Source: a virus
Length of the DNA: 64,000 nt
Virus record (IMG/VR): IMGVR_UViG_3300050821_017570
Location: 62,001 to 126,000 of that record
Reading direction: 5' to 3' (one strand)
Shown: one piece after another, positions 14,295 through 22,295 of the stretch
Numbering within the stretch: the first letter of the stretch is position 1
How the letters are laid out: every line of letters starts with the position of its first letter
Made by a program: the position numbers and the translations under genes
The notes under the pieces: generated by a model
The model's database searches: none
Told to the model about the DNA's origin: nothing
The model's input: the letters and a program-made list of their open reading frames with translations, nothing else

Positions 14295-14623
14295 TAGTCG
14301 TCCTCGATATCGCCGTCAGAGTCCGCATCCATGTCCAGATCAGCATCCATGTCCTCAAGTGGATCATGGTCATGGAAGCTAACGAACTTCTCTTCCTCTT
14401 CATCGGGCTCAGTATGCAGGCCATCGAATGGCGGCACCTGCATGGCCGGATGATCGATGAATGCCTGCATCTGCTCTTCGGACATCGTGTCCAGGGCGGC
14501 CGTCAGGGCGGTGGCCATCGCCTCATAGATGAGACCAAGCTCATGGGCCGGCTTCATGCCATCCGTGTGGCCAGCGATGCTATCGAAAACACTCTCAACG
14601 ATACTCTCAGGGGTGAGATCCAT
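14294..14623 (-). CDS. Acidic hypothetical protein, 109 aa
   Basis: ATG 14623. Helical N-terminal 65 residues (ESIVESVFDSIAG..., SEEQMQAFIDHP) and an extremely acidic C-terminus (DEEEEKF; DMDADLDMDADSDGDIEDD). Not recognised; acidic tails of this type can mimic DNA. Adjacent to the RNA ligase. Confidence 0.75.
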   Translation of the reverse strand: MDLTPESIVESVFDSIAGHTDGMKPAHELGLIYEAMATALTAALDTMSEEQMQAFIDHPAMQVPPFDGLHTEPDEEEEKFVSFHDHDPLEDMDADLDMDADSDGDIEDD

Positions 14624-14661
14624 GTGGACTCTTTCCTACAAAGGTAACTACAAAAGGTGAT

Positions 14662-15258
14662 TCAAGCCGCTGGCGGCTCAACAGGTGCGGCCGGCAAAGC
14701 CAGCTGGCGCTCCTGAGCTATCCTGATGAGATAGCGGGTGTCCTCTTCGAGCCGATCGCTCAGAAAGGGATTCGCGTCATGGAGAACCTGATTCAGCTGA
14801 AGCGTTTCCTCCCCATACTGGATACAGAACCCATAGTCGGTGCACTGATCGCGATGCACACAATTGATCGTTTCATTCACGTTGTCGCGACGATCCAACA
14901 GCTTCAGCAGCTTGGAGCGCCGCGGGATCGTACGGATCCGATCCCAGTCTGATTGCTTCTGCTGCTCACGTGTCAAACCAGGCAGCTTGACATTCGTCAT
15001 GTCCTGAACGATCCACCCGACCGCATCGCCAAACAGCATAACGATCAGATCGATCGGGCACTTCTGAGGTTGGTCCTCTATTGAATCGTGAAGCCATGCC
15101 GCCGCTACCATCTCAGGACTGGTGCCCCAGATGATGGAGGCCTGAGCCGCTACCCTGGCGCAGTGGGTGTGGTAGGGGTCCCCACTATATTTACGCTTCT
15201 GGTCAGCATGCACCCACAGACAAAATCTGGAAACCTGTTCCAAGTCAATCGGCATCAT
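14662..15258 (-). CDS. HD-domain hydrolase, SpoT/MESH1-like
   Basis: 198 aa, ATG 15258. Motifs in order: ADQKRKYSGDPYHTHCARVA (first His and the R-x-Y-x-G-x-P-Y lead-in of RelA/SpoT HD domains), AAWLHDSIED (HD), and KLLDRRDNVNE (late D/N). Family members cleave the 3'-diphosphate of (p)ppGpp with Mn; no synthetase domain is present, so the product would only lower alarmone levels. An activity on another nucleotide is possible. Lies near mazG-like and orn-like genes that also act on nucleotides. Confidence 0.88.
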   Translation of the reverse strand: MMPIDLEQVSRFCLWVHADQKRKYSGDPYHTHCARVAAQASIIWGTSPEMVAAAWLHDSIEDQPQKCPIDLIVMLFGDAVGWIVQDMTNVKLPGLTREQQKQSDWDRIRTIPRRSKLLKLLDRRDNVNETINCVHRDQCTDYGFCIQYGEETLQLNQVLHDANPFLSDRLEEDTRYLIRIAQERQLALPAAPVEPPAA

Positions 15259-15632
15259 GGTTTGCTCTGTCGGGGATCATGCCGTGCGTGAGGGCGTCGG
15301 GCCCGCTCCTTGAGCCGACGATCGAGTTCTGAGGAGTCAAAGCTTCCCTCAGGCAGATCGCCAAGCGCCATAAGCCGCTTGCGCAACAGCACCAGAACAT
15401 CCTGGGTTGAGAAGCCACGGAATGGGCTATCACAACCAGGAGCGTCCACCACATCCATAATCATGCTGTTGACCAGCTGAATCGCCTGCTCTTTGGCCAG
15501 ATGTTCCATCTCGGTCAGCTTGGGGCGCGCCGCCTCCATAATGACCCGAACGGCTATCGAACGCTCCTCCGGTGTCGGCTTATCCATGGCTCGCTGAAGC
15601 TCGTGTGTGAGGTCGTTGAAGAAATCATGCAT
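15255..15632 (-). CDS. Hypothetical protein, 125 aa
   Basis: ATG 15632 chosen (MHDFFNDLTHELQRAMDKP); the longer frame to 15743 reads the acidic tail of the upstream gene out of frame as Met/Lys repeats. Mostly alpha-helical, with a basic C-terminus (ERARRPHARHD). Not recognised. Overlaps both neighbours by a few bases. Confidence 0.72.
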   Translation of the reverse strand: MHDFFNDLTHELQRAMDKPTPEERSIAVRVIMEAARPKLTEMEHLAKEQAIQLVNSMIMDVVDAPGCDSPFRGFSTQDVLVLLRKRLMALGDLPEGSFDSSELDRRLKERARRPHARHDPRQSKP

Positions 15633-16116
15633 TGTCGTCATCCTCAGGTTCATCGTAGTCTTCATCCTCATCTTCATCTTCGTCTTGATCCTCATCACCA
15701 TCCGGATGGGGTGTGGCCGGTATGCCGCGGAACCACTCTTCATTACCCAGCTCGGGTTCCCAAATCAGCCGCACGAGTGAGAATGCTATCTCGTAGGTAC
15801 CACGAGCCTCCTCAGATCCGGTTGGGAAAAGGTAATAGGGTACCGATATCCGGGTATTGGGTGGCAGACAGCCAGTTAGCCAGTGGTACTCATCACCCTG
15901 ATAACCTATCCTGAAACCGCCGATATGACTGGTGGCCATTTCGGTTCCGTCGGGAGCCGAACTAAGCAACCAACCGAATACTCGGTCTTCATAGTCATCG
16001 CGATCCGGACTAATTATGACAGCCGTATACCGCTGGTCGAAGCATTGCCAGATCTGACCTTTCGATAGCAGTGGTAACGCTTCGTTTACCGGCTTTACAG
16101 CCCGTGTTCTCGTCAT
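15625..16116 (-). CDS. GQIW-family protein fused to an acidic tail, 163 aa
   Basis: Larger dispersed member: KGQIWQCFDQRYTAVII box at residues 19-35, C-terminal SLVRLIWEPELG at about 118-129, then a 34-residue tail that is almost all D/E with Pro/His (DGDEDQDEDEDEDEDYDEP). The insert between the boxes is also longer than in the array. Suggests the core was reused as a module. Function unknown. Confidence 0.85.
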   Translation of the reverse strand: MTRTRAVKPVNEALPLLSKGQIWQCFDQRYTAVIISPDRDDYEDRVFGWLLSSAPDGTEMATSHIGGFRIGYQGDEYHWLTGCLPPNTRISVPYYLFPTGSEEARGTYEIAFSLVRLIWEPELGNEEWFRGIPATPHPDGDEDQDEDEDEDEDYDEPEDDDNA

Positions 16117-16167
16117 AGGTTGCCCTTATTCCTATTGTATTGGTTTTTTGATTCATATCATATCGCA

Positions 16168-16776
16168 ATGCATACTAAAATTTGCACCAAGTGTAAGACG
16201 CCTCTGCCGCTAAGTATGTTTCATAAGCATACTAACGCAAAAGACGGGCACCGTGCGAGATGTAAAGCCTGCATATCGGTGGCGAGCGAAATTTACTATC
16301 AGAAAAATGAAGCACGTATAAAAGAACGTGTAAACGCGTCTCGCGTTGAACATCCTGACCGTAAACAGGCTACAAATCGAGCATACAGGAAAAATAACCG
16401 TGCTAAGAAAAATGAGTGGGCTAAAAAGTGGTTAGCTGAAAAATATCATTCAGATATCGAATTCAAGCTGACTAGTGGGCTGAGGTGCCGCTTATATCAA
16501 GCTCTTAAAAATAGTCACAAAGCCGCTGCAACATTAGAACTCTTAGGGTGTACTATCAGTGAATTAAAAATACACCTAGAATCGAAATTTTTACCTGGCA
16601 TGACTTGGGAAAACCACACACGTGATGGCTGGCATGTAGATCACATCATCCCGTGTGCTGCATTCGACCTCACCAAAGAGGAAGAGCAGCGTAAGTGTTT
16701 CCACTACACAAACTTGCAGCCATTGTGGTGGTTTGACAATATTAAAAAAGCCGCAACGATACCATATTCACACTAA
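16168..16776 (+). CDS. HNH endonuclease, probably a free-standing homing endonuclease
   Basis: 202 aa from ATG 16168 (MHTKICTKCKTPLP); a TTG at 16120 would add 16 hydrophobic residues and is less likely. N-terminal C-x2-C (KICTKCKTPL) and RCKACI form a zinc knuckle; the HNH core is WHVDHIIPC ... HYTNLQPLWWFDN ... K. Lys-rich linker between. It is on the opposite strand to nearly all neighbours and the region is visibly AT-rich (A/T third positions), so it looks recently acquired. Lies between, not inside, genes. Confidence 0.92.
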   Translation: MHTKICTKCKTPLPLSMFHKHTNAKDGHRARCKACISVASEIYYQKNEARIKERVNASRVEHPDRKQATNRAYRKNNRAKKNEWAKKWLAEKYHSDIEFKLTSGLRCRLYQALKNSHKAAATLELLGCTISELKIHLESKFLPGMTWENHTRDGWHVDHIIPCAAFDLTKEEEQRKCFHYTNLQPLWWFDNIKKAATIPYSH

Positions 16777-17334
16777 TCTAACAGGTGCATAGTGATCTGG
16801 TATATATTGGTCGGCTAATACGAACCTTTCTCCTGTAGGATGAAACCCCCATTTGCGAATACGTGGGCCTGTCGTTACAAGCGACCATGTGTTTGGCTTA
16901 AGCCGGCACACAGAGTGCAGATCCGTTGCTTCGTGTTCAATTGTGTCACCAGCAACATGTTCATGAACATGTTGACTAATACGAGGGCCTAACACCGAAC
17001 CTAGCTTCCACGTCGACACCGGCAACTGTTCGCTATACCCTCCATTTAAAAGATGAGTGCGAAACCACCACGGATGGTCGTGTAGGCTGGGGTCGGTATC
17101 TGGACGAAAAAATCTATGAATCATGGTGGAATTAGCTGACTGCAATCCACCGTCCTCAGAATCAATCAAAGGCTTTGTGAGCCAACAACGAAGCATATAA
17201 GCGTCATTGTCGCTGCGAGATGTAATAATGATAAAATGGTGCTGTTGAATGGCTTGAAATGCCGCCTGTTCCCACCATTTGGCAGAATCAGACCATTTGG
17301 TCTCAGCTAGCTCTAGCACTTGTTCTGGTTTCAT
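16768..17334 (-). CDS. Cupin-fold protein, 188 aa
   Basis: ATG 17334 with GAGGGG upstream. Double-stranded beta-helix pattern: HDHPWWFRTHLLNGGYSEQL carries the first metal-ligand His set, HVHEHVAG and HSVCRLKPNTWSLVTTGPRIRKWGF the later strands. This group (H-D-H-P-W ... W-G-F) is common in phages and bacteria but biochemically undefined; a metal-dependent dioxygenase or binding role is inferred. Convergent with the HNH gene (9-nt overlap of 3' ends). Confidence 0.8.
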   Translation of the reverse strand: MKPEQVLELAETKWSDSAKWWEQAAFQAIQQHHFIIITSRSDNDAYMLRCWLTKPLIDSEDGGLQSANSTMIHRFFRPDTDPSLHDHPWWFRTHLLNGGYSEQLPVSTWKLGSVLGPRISQHVHEHVAGDTIEHEATDLHSVCRLKPNTWSLVTTGPRIRKWGFHPTGERFVLADQYIPDHYAPVRLV

Positions 17335-17351
17335 ATCTACCCCTCAAATAG

Positions 17352-17377
17352 AAAAAGGCCCCCTTGCGGAGGCCTTT
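17352..17377 (-). terminator. Intrinsic terminator
   Basis: Minus strand: stem of about 10 bp around AAAGGCC/GGCCTTT with a GCAA loop, then TTTTTC. It lies 3 nt after the stop of the gene at 17381-18400 and before the cupin gene. Confidence 0.85.
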
Positions 17378-17380
17378 CGA

Positions 17381-18400
17381 TCAGGTTGTCGCTGGCGGTT
17401 GTATAGGTTCAGCAGCTGGTTTAGCCTCACCAGCCGGGACAAGCGTTGCGGTATAGTTGGCCGCAGCCTTCAGGGCACCAAACACATTGGTTGACTGATC
17501 AAACGGTTCCAACACCGGTTGCAGGGCTGGAATCATCGTCATGGCTTCCTTGAGTACCGTGCGGATCAGCTCGGGCTCAGCCGTCTTGTTGGCGGCCAGG
17601 AACTGTAGCTTGGCATTGAAGTTCAGAAGCAGCTCCTCAGCCGTAACCGTCACGGTCGGAACCAGCACGGTCGTCCGGTAGTGCTTACGGGTCGCATCCT
17701 CGTTCAGCTGCATGCGTAGCCACTCACACGCCACGCCTGCCAGGTCCTCAATCTTGAAGTCACCTGATAGGTCAGGCTGCAGCTTCAGCTCGGGATTCTC
17801 CATACCGAACCGAACCAGCCGCATATCGAGCTTAGGACACTGGATGCAGGCCAGCTTCAGCACATTCAGAAGATCGGTCTGGGCCTGCTGGAAAGGTCCC
17901 ATTTCGCCGATGTCACGTGCTGCATTGAAACGCTTGATGTAGTCGGACAGGGCTTCGAAGTTATCCACCATCTTGGCACGCTCGTACTCGGTCAGATCGA
18001 CCGTCGCGTCTGCCGCAGCCCCGCTCTGAACGCCACTGATCAGCTTCTCGACTCGGAACGCGCCTTCGAAATCCGTCATCTTGGCCAGCTTGAAATCCTG
18101 GGCCCAAAACAACCGTGACGCAGTAGTTGGGTAGAAGCCAGTGCCGTCATCCTTACCAATTGGCTGGTAGTGGTTCTCACCCAGCTTGGCAAACACAACA
18201 CCGTTTTCGATCAAGATGCCGGTCTGACGCCACAGGAAGTTCTCATCCTTGCGGGTCACCAGCATCGAGCCCTCATTGGCCGCCAGCACGTCCTGCAGCA
18301 TACCAAGCCACGCATAGAGCGCGGTCCGATTGGTCGCTGCCGTCTCTGGGGTGATGGAGTCGATAACGAGAGGTGTCTTCTTGCCAGTCTGGTCAGTCAT
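17381..18400 (-). CDS. Hypothetical protein, 339 aa
   Basis: Not recognised. ATG 18400. Mostly alpha-helical and soluble; contains LYAWLGMLQDVLAANEGSML near the N-terminus, a CIQCP motif at about residue 190 and a Pro/Ala-rich C-terminal tail (VPAGEAKPAAEPIQPP). It ends at a strong terminator and is preceded by a 43-nt gap after ruvA, so it may be well expressed. A structural or single-strand-binding role cannot be excluded. Confidence 0.8.
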   Translation of the reverse strand: MTDQTGKKTPLVIDSITPETAATNRTALYAWLGMLQDVLAANEGSMLVTRKDENFLWRQTGILIENGVVFAKLGENHYQPIGKDDGTGFYPTTASRLFWAQDFKLAKMTDFEGAFRVEKLISGVQSGAAADATVDLTEYERAKMVDNFEALSDYIKRFNAARDIGEMGPFQQAQTDLLNVLKLACIQCPKLDMRLVRFGMENPELKLQPDLSGDFKIEDLAGVACEWLRMQLNEDATRKHYRTTVLVPTVTVTAEELLLNFNAKLQFLAANKTAEPELIRTVLKEAMTMIPALQPVLEPFDQSTNVFGALKAAANYTATLVPAGEAKPAAEPIQPPATT

Positions 18401-18443
18401 TGGGTACCTTTGGTGGCCCCATCATGACGGATTTTACGCTACG

Positions 18444-19040
18444 TCAACTAGGTTTTGGATGCTTTTCCAACAGCATGTGAATGATCTGTTCGGGCGTTGC
18501 GTGTGGATTGTTCAGCAGGATCTGCTGCATCACCTTATCGAGCCGCACCGCATCAACCCCCAGCTGACCCAACGCTAACGCCACGGTCGTGGACCGTGGG
18601 TCCGAAGGGAGCAGTGAAAGCCCCTTGGTGGCTAACGTTTCGACAATCGCCGTAAGCGGCTTGGGCCCAAATCCCTTAACCACCTCACGCAGCTCATCAA
18701 TCGAACGTGATTGCACCGCACGACCGATTCGCTCGATTCCGGCCTGTGTGACAAAGCTATGCGCTTTAGAGGGTCCTATCCCGTCGGTCTTTGCCACCAG
18801 CTTGGCCAGTTCACGATCGTGTACATCAGGAAACCCAAACAAAACGTCCTGACCTGCCAATTCACTGAATACGTGCCAAATCCAAACCCCAGTATTGGGT
18901 TTGGCGAACAGCTGATCGAATCCTGGCCACACCCGAATCTCGTACCCAACCGCATAACCCGCAACCGAACAGACCTGCAGGATGGCTGATGTTGAATCAG
19001 GCGACACCCAGATAGGGCAACCGATCAGATAGCCGATCAT
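18444..19040 (-). CDS. ruvA: RuvA-like Holliday junction protein
   Basis: 198 aa, ATG 19040; normal RuvA is about 200 aa. N-terminal OB domain starts MIGYLIG and has SVAGYAVGYEIRV; then DVLFGF and HDRELAKLVAKTDGIGPSKA (first helix-hairpin-helix), KGFGPKPLTAIV (second HhH), and a C-terminal LGQLGVDAVRLDKVMQQIL ... PEQIIHMLLE, the RuvB-contacting domain. RuvA binds four-way junctions and loads RuvB. A RuvB homolog is at 29196 and a RusA-type resolvase at 30459. Full RuvA genes are rare in phages. Confidence 0.92.
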   Translation of the reverse strand: MIGYLIGCPIWVSPDSTSAILQVCSVAGYAVGYEIRVWPGFDQLFAKPNTGVWIWHVFSELAGQDVLFGFPDVHDRELAKLVAKTDGIGPSKAHSFVTQAGIERIGRAVQSRSIDELREVVKGFGPKPLTAIVETLATKGLSLLPSDPRSTTVALALGQLGVDAVRLDKVMQQILLNNPHATPEQIIHMLLEKHPKPS

Positions 19041-19041
19041 G

Positions 19042-19293
19042 TTAGACTTTCTTCAGTTTGCGTTTCACTGGCTTTGAAGGTACCTGCACGGGGAGAGCGG
19101 CGGTCGGAAGTTGGACACCTGTATGGTTGAAGACCAACAGGCTCACCACGGGGTCAACCTCGGGGCGCCGCATCGCAATCAGGAGGGCCCCACCCGACAT
19201 GTTGAGTCTCATCGCTATCGTGGCCTGCCACAAACTACCATACCGGGTAACCAGAACGGCTCGTGCCTGCTCAACCAACCCATCGTGTTCCAT
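19042..19293 (-). CDS. Hypothetical protein, 83 aa, basic C-terminus
   Basis: Not recognised. ATG 19293, one base between its stop and the ruvA start, so co-translated with ruvA. Helical N-terminal half (EQARAVLVTRYGSLWQATIAMRL) and a basic tail KPVKRKLKKV. Possibly a nucleic-acid-binding helper. Confidence 0.68.
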   Translation of the reverse strand: MEHDGLVEQARAVLVTRYGSLWQATIAMRLNMSGGALLIAMRRPEVDPVVSLLVFNHTGVQLPTAALPVQVPSKPVKRKLKKV

Positions 19294-19338
19294 GCCTGGC
19301 AGTAAATCACGAGGGGGCTAGATGTCCAACCAAAACAA

Positions 19339-19365
19339 CTAACCCCAGGAACATCCTGGGGTTAG
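19339..19365 (-). terminator. Intrinsic terminator, 12-bp perfect stem
   Basis: Stem 19339-19350 with 19354-19365, 3-nt loop; downstream on the minus strand TTGTTTTGG. Lies between the gene ending at 19393 and the 83-aa gene before ruvA. Confidence 0.85.
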
Positions 19366-19392
19366 ACACTACCTTACATGGATAGCGTTTTG

Positions 19393-19713
19393 TCACTCTT
19401 CTAGCACGGTCACACAGCAGACCGTTTGATCGTCGTAGCGCAGATAGATGTCGTTGGCGGGCATTTCAGGCTCAACCATCAATGTGACACCGCACAGTTT
19501 CCTGGCTTGCTCGAAATCAACGTACTGGTCAGGCACAAGCGTGCTGCTAAGTCGACCCACAAATCCCGGGCTGGTATGCCAGCTACAATGCGTTTCCACC
19601 TCAGGGCGAATGTCCGGGCCTACATGACTGTAGGTGTGCTTCAGTGCGTTTAAGAGAGTCTCTCGTAACGACTGACTCCCCCAACGACACATTAGCTGCT
19701 GGAACGGAATCAT
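19393..19713 (-). CDS. Hypothetical protein, 106 aa
   Basis: ATG 19713 overlaps the stop of the upstream membrane-protein gene (TAATG). Not recognised. Soluble, mixed alpha/beta; contains HCSWHTSPGFVGRL and ends in ICCVTVLEE-like hydrophobic strand (TVCCVTVLEE). It is the last gene of the possible lysis cluster before the terminator. Confidence 0.72.
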   Translation of the reverse strand: MIPFQQLMCRWGSQSLRETLLNALKHTYSHVGPDIRPEVETHCSWHTSPGFVGRLSSTLVPDQYVDFEQARKLCGVTLMVEPEMPANDIYLRYDDQTVCCVTVLEE

Positions 19714-20039
19714 TAGGTCGCCGGAGTCGTAGCGGTGGCAGGGACGGTGGAGGCCGGCACCGCGTGCTTGATCGTCAGGCCCTGCAGGTAGGTCTGGCAG
19801 ACCTGATTCACGACCGCCTCGATGATGCGGAAGATACAGTAGACCTGCGCGCCCCACTTGAGCGTCTCCAGCACAACGGTCTGTTGGCCCCAAAAGAGCC
19901 AGGTACCGAGACCGGTCGCAGCCGCGATGGCCAGAAACTTGGTTGAGAACACGCCGGTCGGTAGATCCTTGGCGACGATCGACTTAATCTTCGCGGAGAT
20001 CGTATCGAAGACCTGGGACAGATGAGGGAAGCTGAGCAT
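19713..20039 (-). CDS. Small membrane protein, 108 aa (holin-like candidate)
   Basis: ATG 20039 (MLSFPHLSQVFDTI). One clear hydrophobic segment (FLAIAAATGLGTWLFWG, about residues 39-55) and a second weaker one (LKWGAQVYCIFRIIEAVV); Thr/Ala/Pro-rich tail. Size, membrane segments and position next to a 3D-domain gene fit a holin, but no family motif is visible, so this is only a contextual guess. Confidence 0.7.
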   Translation of the reverse strand: MLSFPHLSQVFDTISAKIKSIVAKDLPTGVFSTKFLAIAAATGLGTWLFWGQQTVVLETLKWGAQVYCIFRIIEAVVNQVCQTYLQGLTIKHAVPASTVPATATTPAT

Positions 20040-20053
20040 TGGATATCCTTGGG

Positions 20054-20674
20054 TTAGAATTGAATTGAGAGGGAAGCGTATGGCATGAAATGGGAATGTC
20101 CACTGTGGTAGTCCCACACCTCACCCACACCGGCTCCAAGATGCTCCCAGTAATGACCGAACAGCTCAGCTGGCGGAAACACCGAAATCCCAACACCAGC
20201 GGCCTCACGACCAATCAGCAGGTCAGGTGAAAAAAGGTCAAATACGCGAGCGTCTGAGATCCTGACACCTACGTCGACCCGACTATCACCATCAGCTAGC
20301 GAACCATTCAACATGACACCCATGTAGGTGCCGACGTCAAGCCCCACGTAGAGCTGTGGAACCTGTCTGGTGTCCTTAACCGTGTAGTCTTTTAGCGCCG
20401 GATCGTTTGGGTCCGTATAGATCTCACCGGCGGACTCGTACAGCGTGAGGTCTGGCTCCAGGGGAGCCTTGGGGTCCTGATTCGTATGCTTGATCACAAT
20501 CACGTGATCAATGTCGTTGTGGCGGCGTACCCCGACGGGTTTCGATACCGTCGGAACAATGGTCTTGCCATCAATCGTACCGATTGGCTTCGCGATCACA
20601 TTGACGAAGGCGATCCAGCAGCCCACTAGGATCAACCCGATCATTACAACACGACCAATCGCATCCTGATTCAT
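20054..20674 (-). CDS. Membrane-anchored hypothetical protein, 206 aa
   Basis: ATG 20674. N-terminal membrane anchor at about residues 8-28 (VVMIGLILVGCWIAFVNVIA), then a long beta-rich domain (YVGLDVGTYMGVMLNG, SRVDVGVRISDARVFDL) ending in SLSIQF, a terminal Phe as in outer-membrane or barrel-like proteins. Could be a spanin-like or periplasmic protein. Between the holin-like and 3D-domain genes. Confidence 0.72.
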   Translation of the reverse strand: MNQDAIGRVVMIGLILVGCWIAFVNVIAKPIGTIDGKTIVPTVSKPVGVRRHNDIDHVIVIKHTNQDPKAPLEPDLTLYESAGEIYTDPNDPALKDYTVKDTRQVPQLYVGLDVGTYMGVMLNGSLADGDSRVDVGVRISDARVFDLFSPDLLIGREAAGVGISVFPPAELFGHYWEHLGAGVGEVWDYHSGHSHFMPYASLSIQF

Positions 20675-20684
20675 AGGCTGCTCA

Positions 20685-21074
20685 TTATGGAGAGTCGTAC
20701 ACCTTTATCCACATGTGCTTGACCCCATAGTCGACCGCATCATCAAACGTCGGAAGCCGTAGATCGATATGAAGGATATGATGGGCGCGCCAATCACGCC
20801 GCATGGCTGAACCGGTGTCATCGACAACCGTCACCCCGTATCCCGGAACCTCTATCTTGGTGTGATAGGGGATGGCGCGTGGATCGGCAGCCACACCACG
20901 AACGTAACGCCCAGCTATGTGCCGGCCATCACCAGTGATATGGGTCAACGGATAACAGCACTCCTCGCAGTCCGCGTAAGCGGTCACCAGAGCGTATTCC
21001 CAGTGAAACGATGGCTCATCTGCCGCCCACAAACGGGTCAGAAGAACCAGGAGGCTTAGCAGGCTTAATCTCAT
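20685..21074 (-). CDS. Secreted 3D-domain protein (MltA/rare-lipoprotein-like fold)
   Basis: 129 aa from ATG 21074 with AAGGAAG upstream. Signal peptide MRLSLLSLLVLLTRLWAADE. The domain then reads VTAYADCEECC ... RGVAADPRAIPYHTKIEVPGYG ... VVDDTGSAM ... HILHIDLRL, the Asp residues of the 3D fold found in MltA and YuiC-type lytic transglycosylases. Probably cleaves peptidoglycan in the periplasm or wall. It lies next to two membrane proteins, which suggests a lysis role. Confidence 0.85.
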   Translation of the reverse strand: MRLSLLSLLVLLTRLWAADEPSFHWEYALVTAYADCEECCYPLTHITGDGRHIAGRYVRGVAADPRAIPYHTKIEVPGYGVTVVDDTGSAMRRDWRAHHILHIDLRLPTFDDAVDYGVKHMWIKVYDSP

Positions 21075-21600
21075 GGTTCTTCCTTTCAGCGGCACGTTCG
21101 GCCGCAAGCTTGGCAGTTGATCTCTTATGACAGGGCACGCACAGCGTGGCAATACCCTCTAACCCGCACTCACCGCCTCCACGACAAACTGGTACCAAGT
21201 GCTCGGCTTCCCACCAGTCACGCTCAACCGTAGCGGGCCAACCATCTTGTTTCCACTGCTCACCAAGCCGTTTGGCAATCTCGTACCCCTTTGGTGACCA
21301 GACGCGTGGGTTACCCGCTGCTTCGAATGCTGCTCTGAGTTCGAGCCTCGCATCCTGTTGGCGTTTAACCGTGTCTATACCACAGCTCTTGCAAATGCCA
21401 GAATCACGGCCAAACACACAGCTACGCATGTAGCCGACATTGGATCGAATCTGCCACTCATGCACGCATTCGTCGCTACACCAGGATCGGCGAGGCGGTG
21501 TCACTTCCGTCTTACACCACCAGCATAGTAGGTGACCATTGGGCCCCCTGGGCCGCTTACTCATTGGGGGTAGCTTGCGAGCGACCCGGCGGGTACTCAT
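21016..21600 (-). CDS. HNH endonuclease family protein
   Basis: 194 aa, ATG 21600. N-terminal Cys-rich zinc region (CWWCKTEV ... SWCSDECVHEW, ICKSCGID), then the HNH core EAEHLVPVCRGGGECGLEGIATLCVPCHKRSTAKL with three helpers. Minus strand and GC-rich like its neighbours, so unlike the HNH at 16.2 kb it does not look recently acquired. Phage HNH proteins can act in packaging with terminase; homing is the alternative. The 3' end overlaps the signal-peptide gene by 59 nt. Confidence 0.87.
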   Translation of the reverse strand: MSTRRVARKLPPMSKRPRGPNGHLLCWWCKTEVTPPRRSWCSDECVHEWQIRSNVGYMRSCVFGRDSGICKSCGIDTVKRQQDARLELRAAFEAAGNPRVWSPKGYEIAKRLGEQWKQDGWPATVERDWWEAEHLVPVCRGGGECGLEGIATLCVPCHKRSTAKLAAERAAERKNHEIKPAKPPGSSDPFVGGR

Positions 21601-21607
21601 GCGGTCA

Positions 21608-21982
21608 CTATAGGTCAGCTAGAGGGTCTGCAAGCCCGTCTGTGGGCTCCGCAGGCTTCTCTGGTGGCTTTGGTGCTTTACGCGACTTGCGTGGCACCCG
21701 AGGCTTCTGGGAGGGCTTGGCGTAGCCTTCCCAGGGGTCGGTCCACACATCATTATCGGTGTGCTTGGCTGGCAGCCCATCCGCGTACCCCCAGAGCCCA
21801 CACTGGGCCTGGCCCACCAGTGGGCACTGCCGCAGCGTCTCTACCACCTCCTCTGGAGAGATCCCACAGTAGCGGGCCAGCTCTCCAGAGGACCTGCCGA
21901 TGATCCGGTAGTTTCGCGTCTCAGCCAAATGGATGAGACGCTGAATCCCAGGATTATCGCGGGGATGTAATTTTCGGCTCAT
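21608..21982 (-). CDS. Hypothetical protein, 124 aa, possible HTH
   Basis: Not recognised. ATG 21982. Residues 28-50 (GRSSGELARYCGISPEEVVETLRQC) look like a helix-turn-helix. C-terminal half is Pro/Lys-rich and probably disordered (KPSQKPRVPRKSRKAPKPP). Possible small DNA-binding regulator. Confidence 0.68.
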   Translation of the reverse strand: MSRKLHPRDNPGIQRLIHLAETRNYRIIGRSSGELARYCGISPEEVVETLRQCPLVGQAQCGLWGYADGLPAKHTDNDVWTDPWEGYAKPSQKPRVPRKSRKAPKPPEKPAEPTDGLADPLADL

Positions 21983-22292
21983 ACTTCGAGATACTCAGGT
22001 CCTTCGTGAGCCGAACCGCCATCGCGTAGGGGTGTAGGACCGTGCGGCGCTGAGCCGCCCTGTGGAGCAGGTCAGTAATCTCGGGCGGCATGGCCTCGGA
22101 TTCGACATCACAGTCCGATACCGTGCTGTCGTAGTACTGCTCTAGGATCTCAAGATCCGTCTCCTCTAAGTCCGCCGAACCATTCTCGGTCAGATAGACC
22201 AGGAAATCGAACGCCATGGCGGACCGACAGAACTGCACGAGCATCGACACATCACGCGAAATCAACTTGGTTTGAGCGGCTTTATCTTCCAC
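21954..22292 (-). CDS. Hypothetical protein, 112 aa
   Basis: Not recognised. ATG 22292; overlaps the next gene by 29 nt. Helical, acidic middle (SADLEETDLEILEQYYDS), basic C-terminus. No motif seen. Confidence 0.68.
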   Translation of the reverse strand: MEDKAAQTKLISRDVSMLVQFCRSAMAFDFLVYLTENGSADLEETDLEILEQYYDSTVSDCDVESEAMPPEITDLLHRAAQRRTVLHPYAMAVRLTKDLSISKYEPKITSPR

Positions 22293-22295
22293 GGT

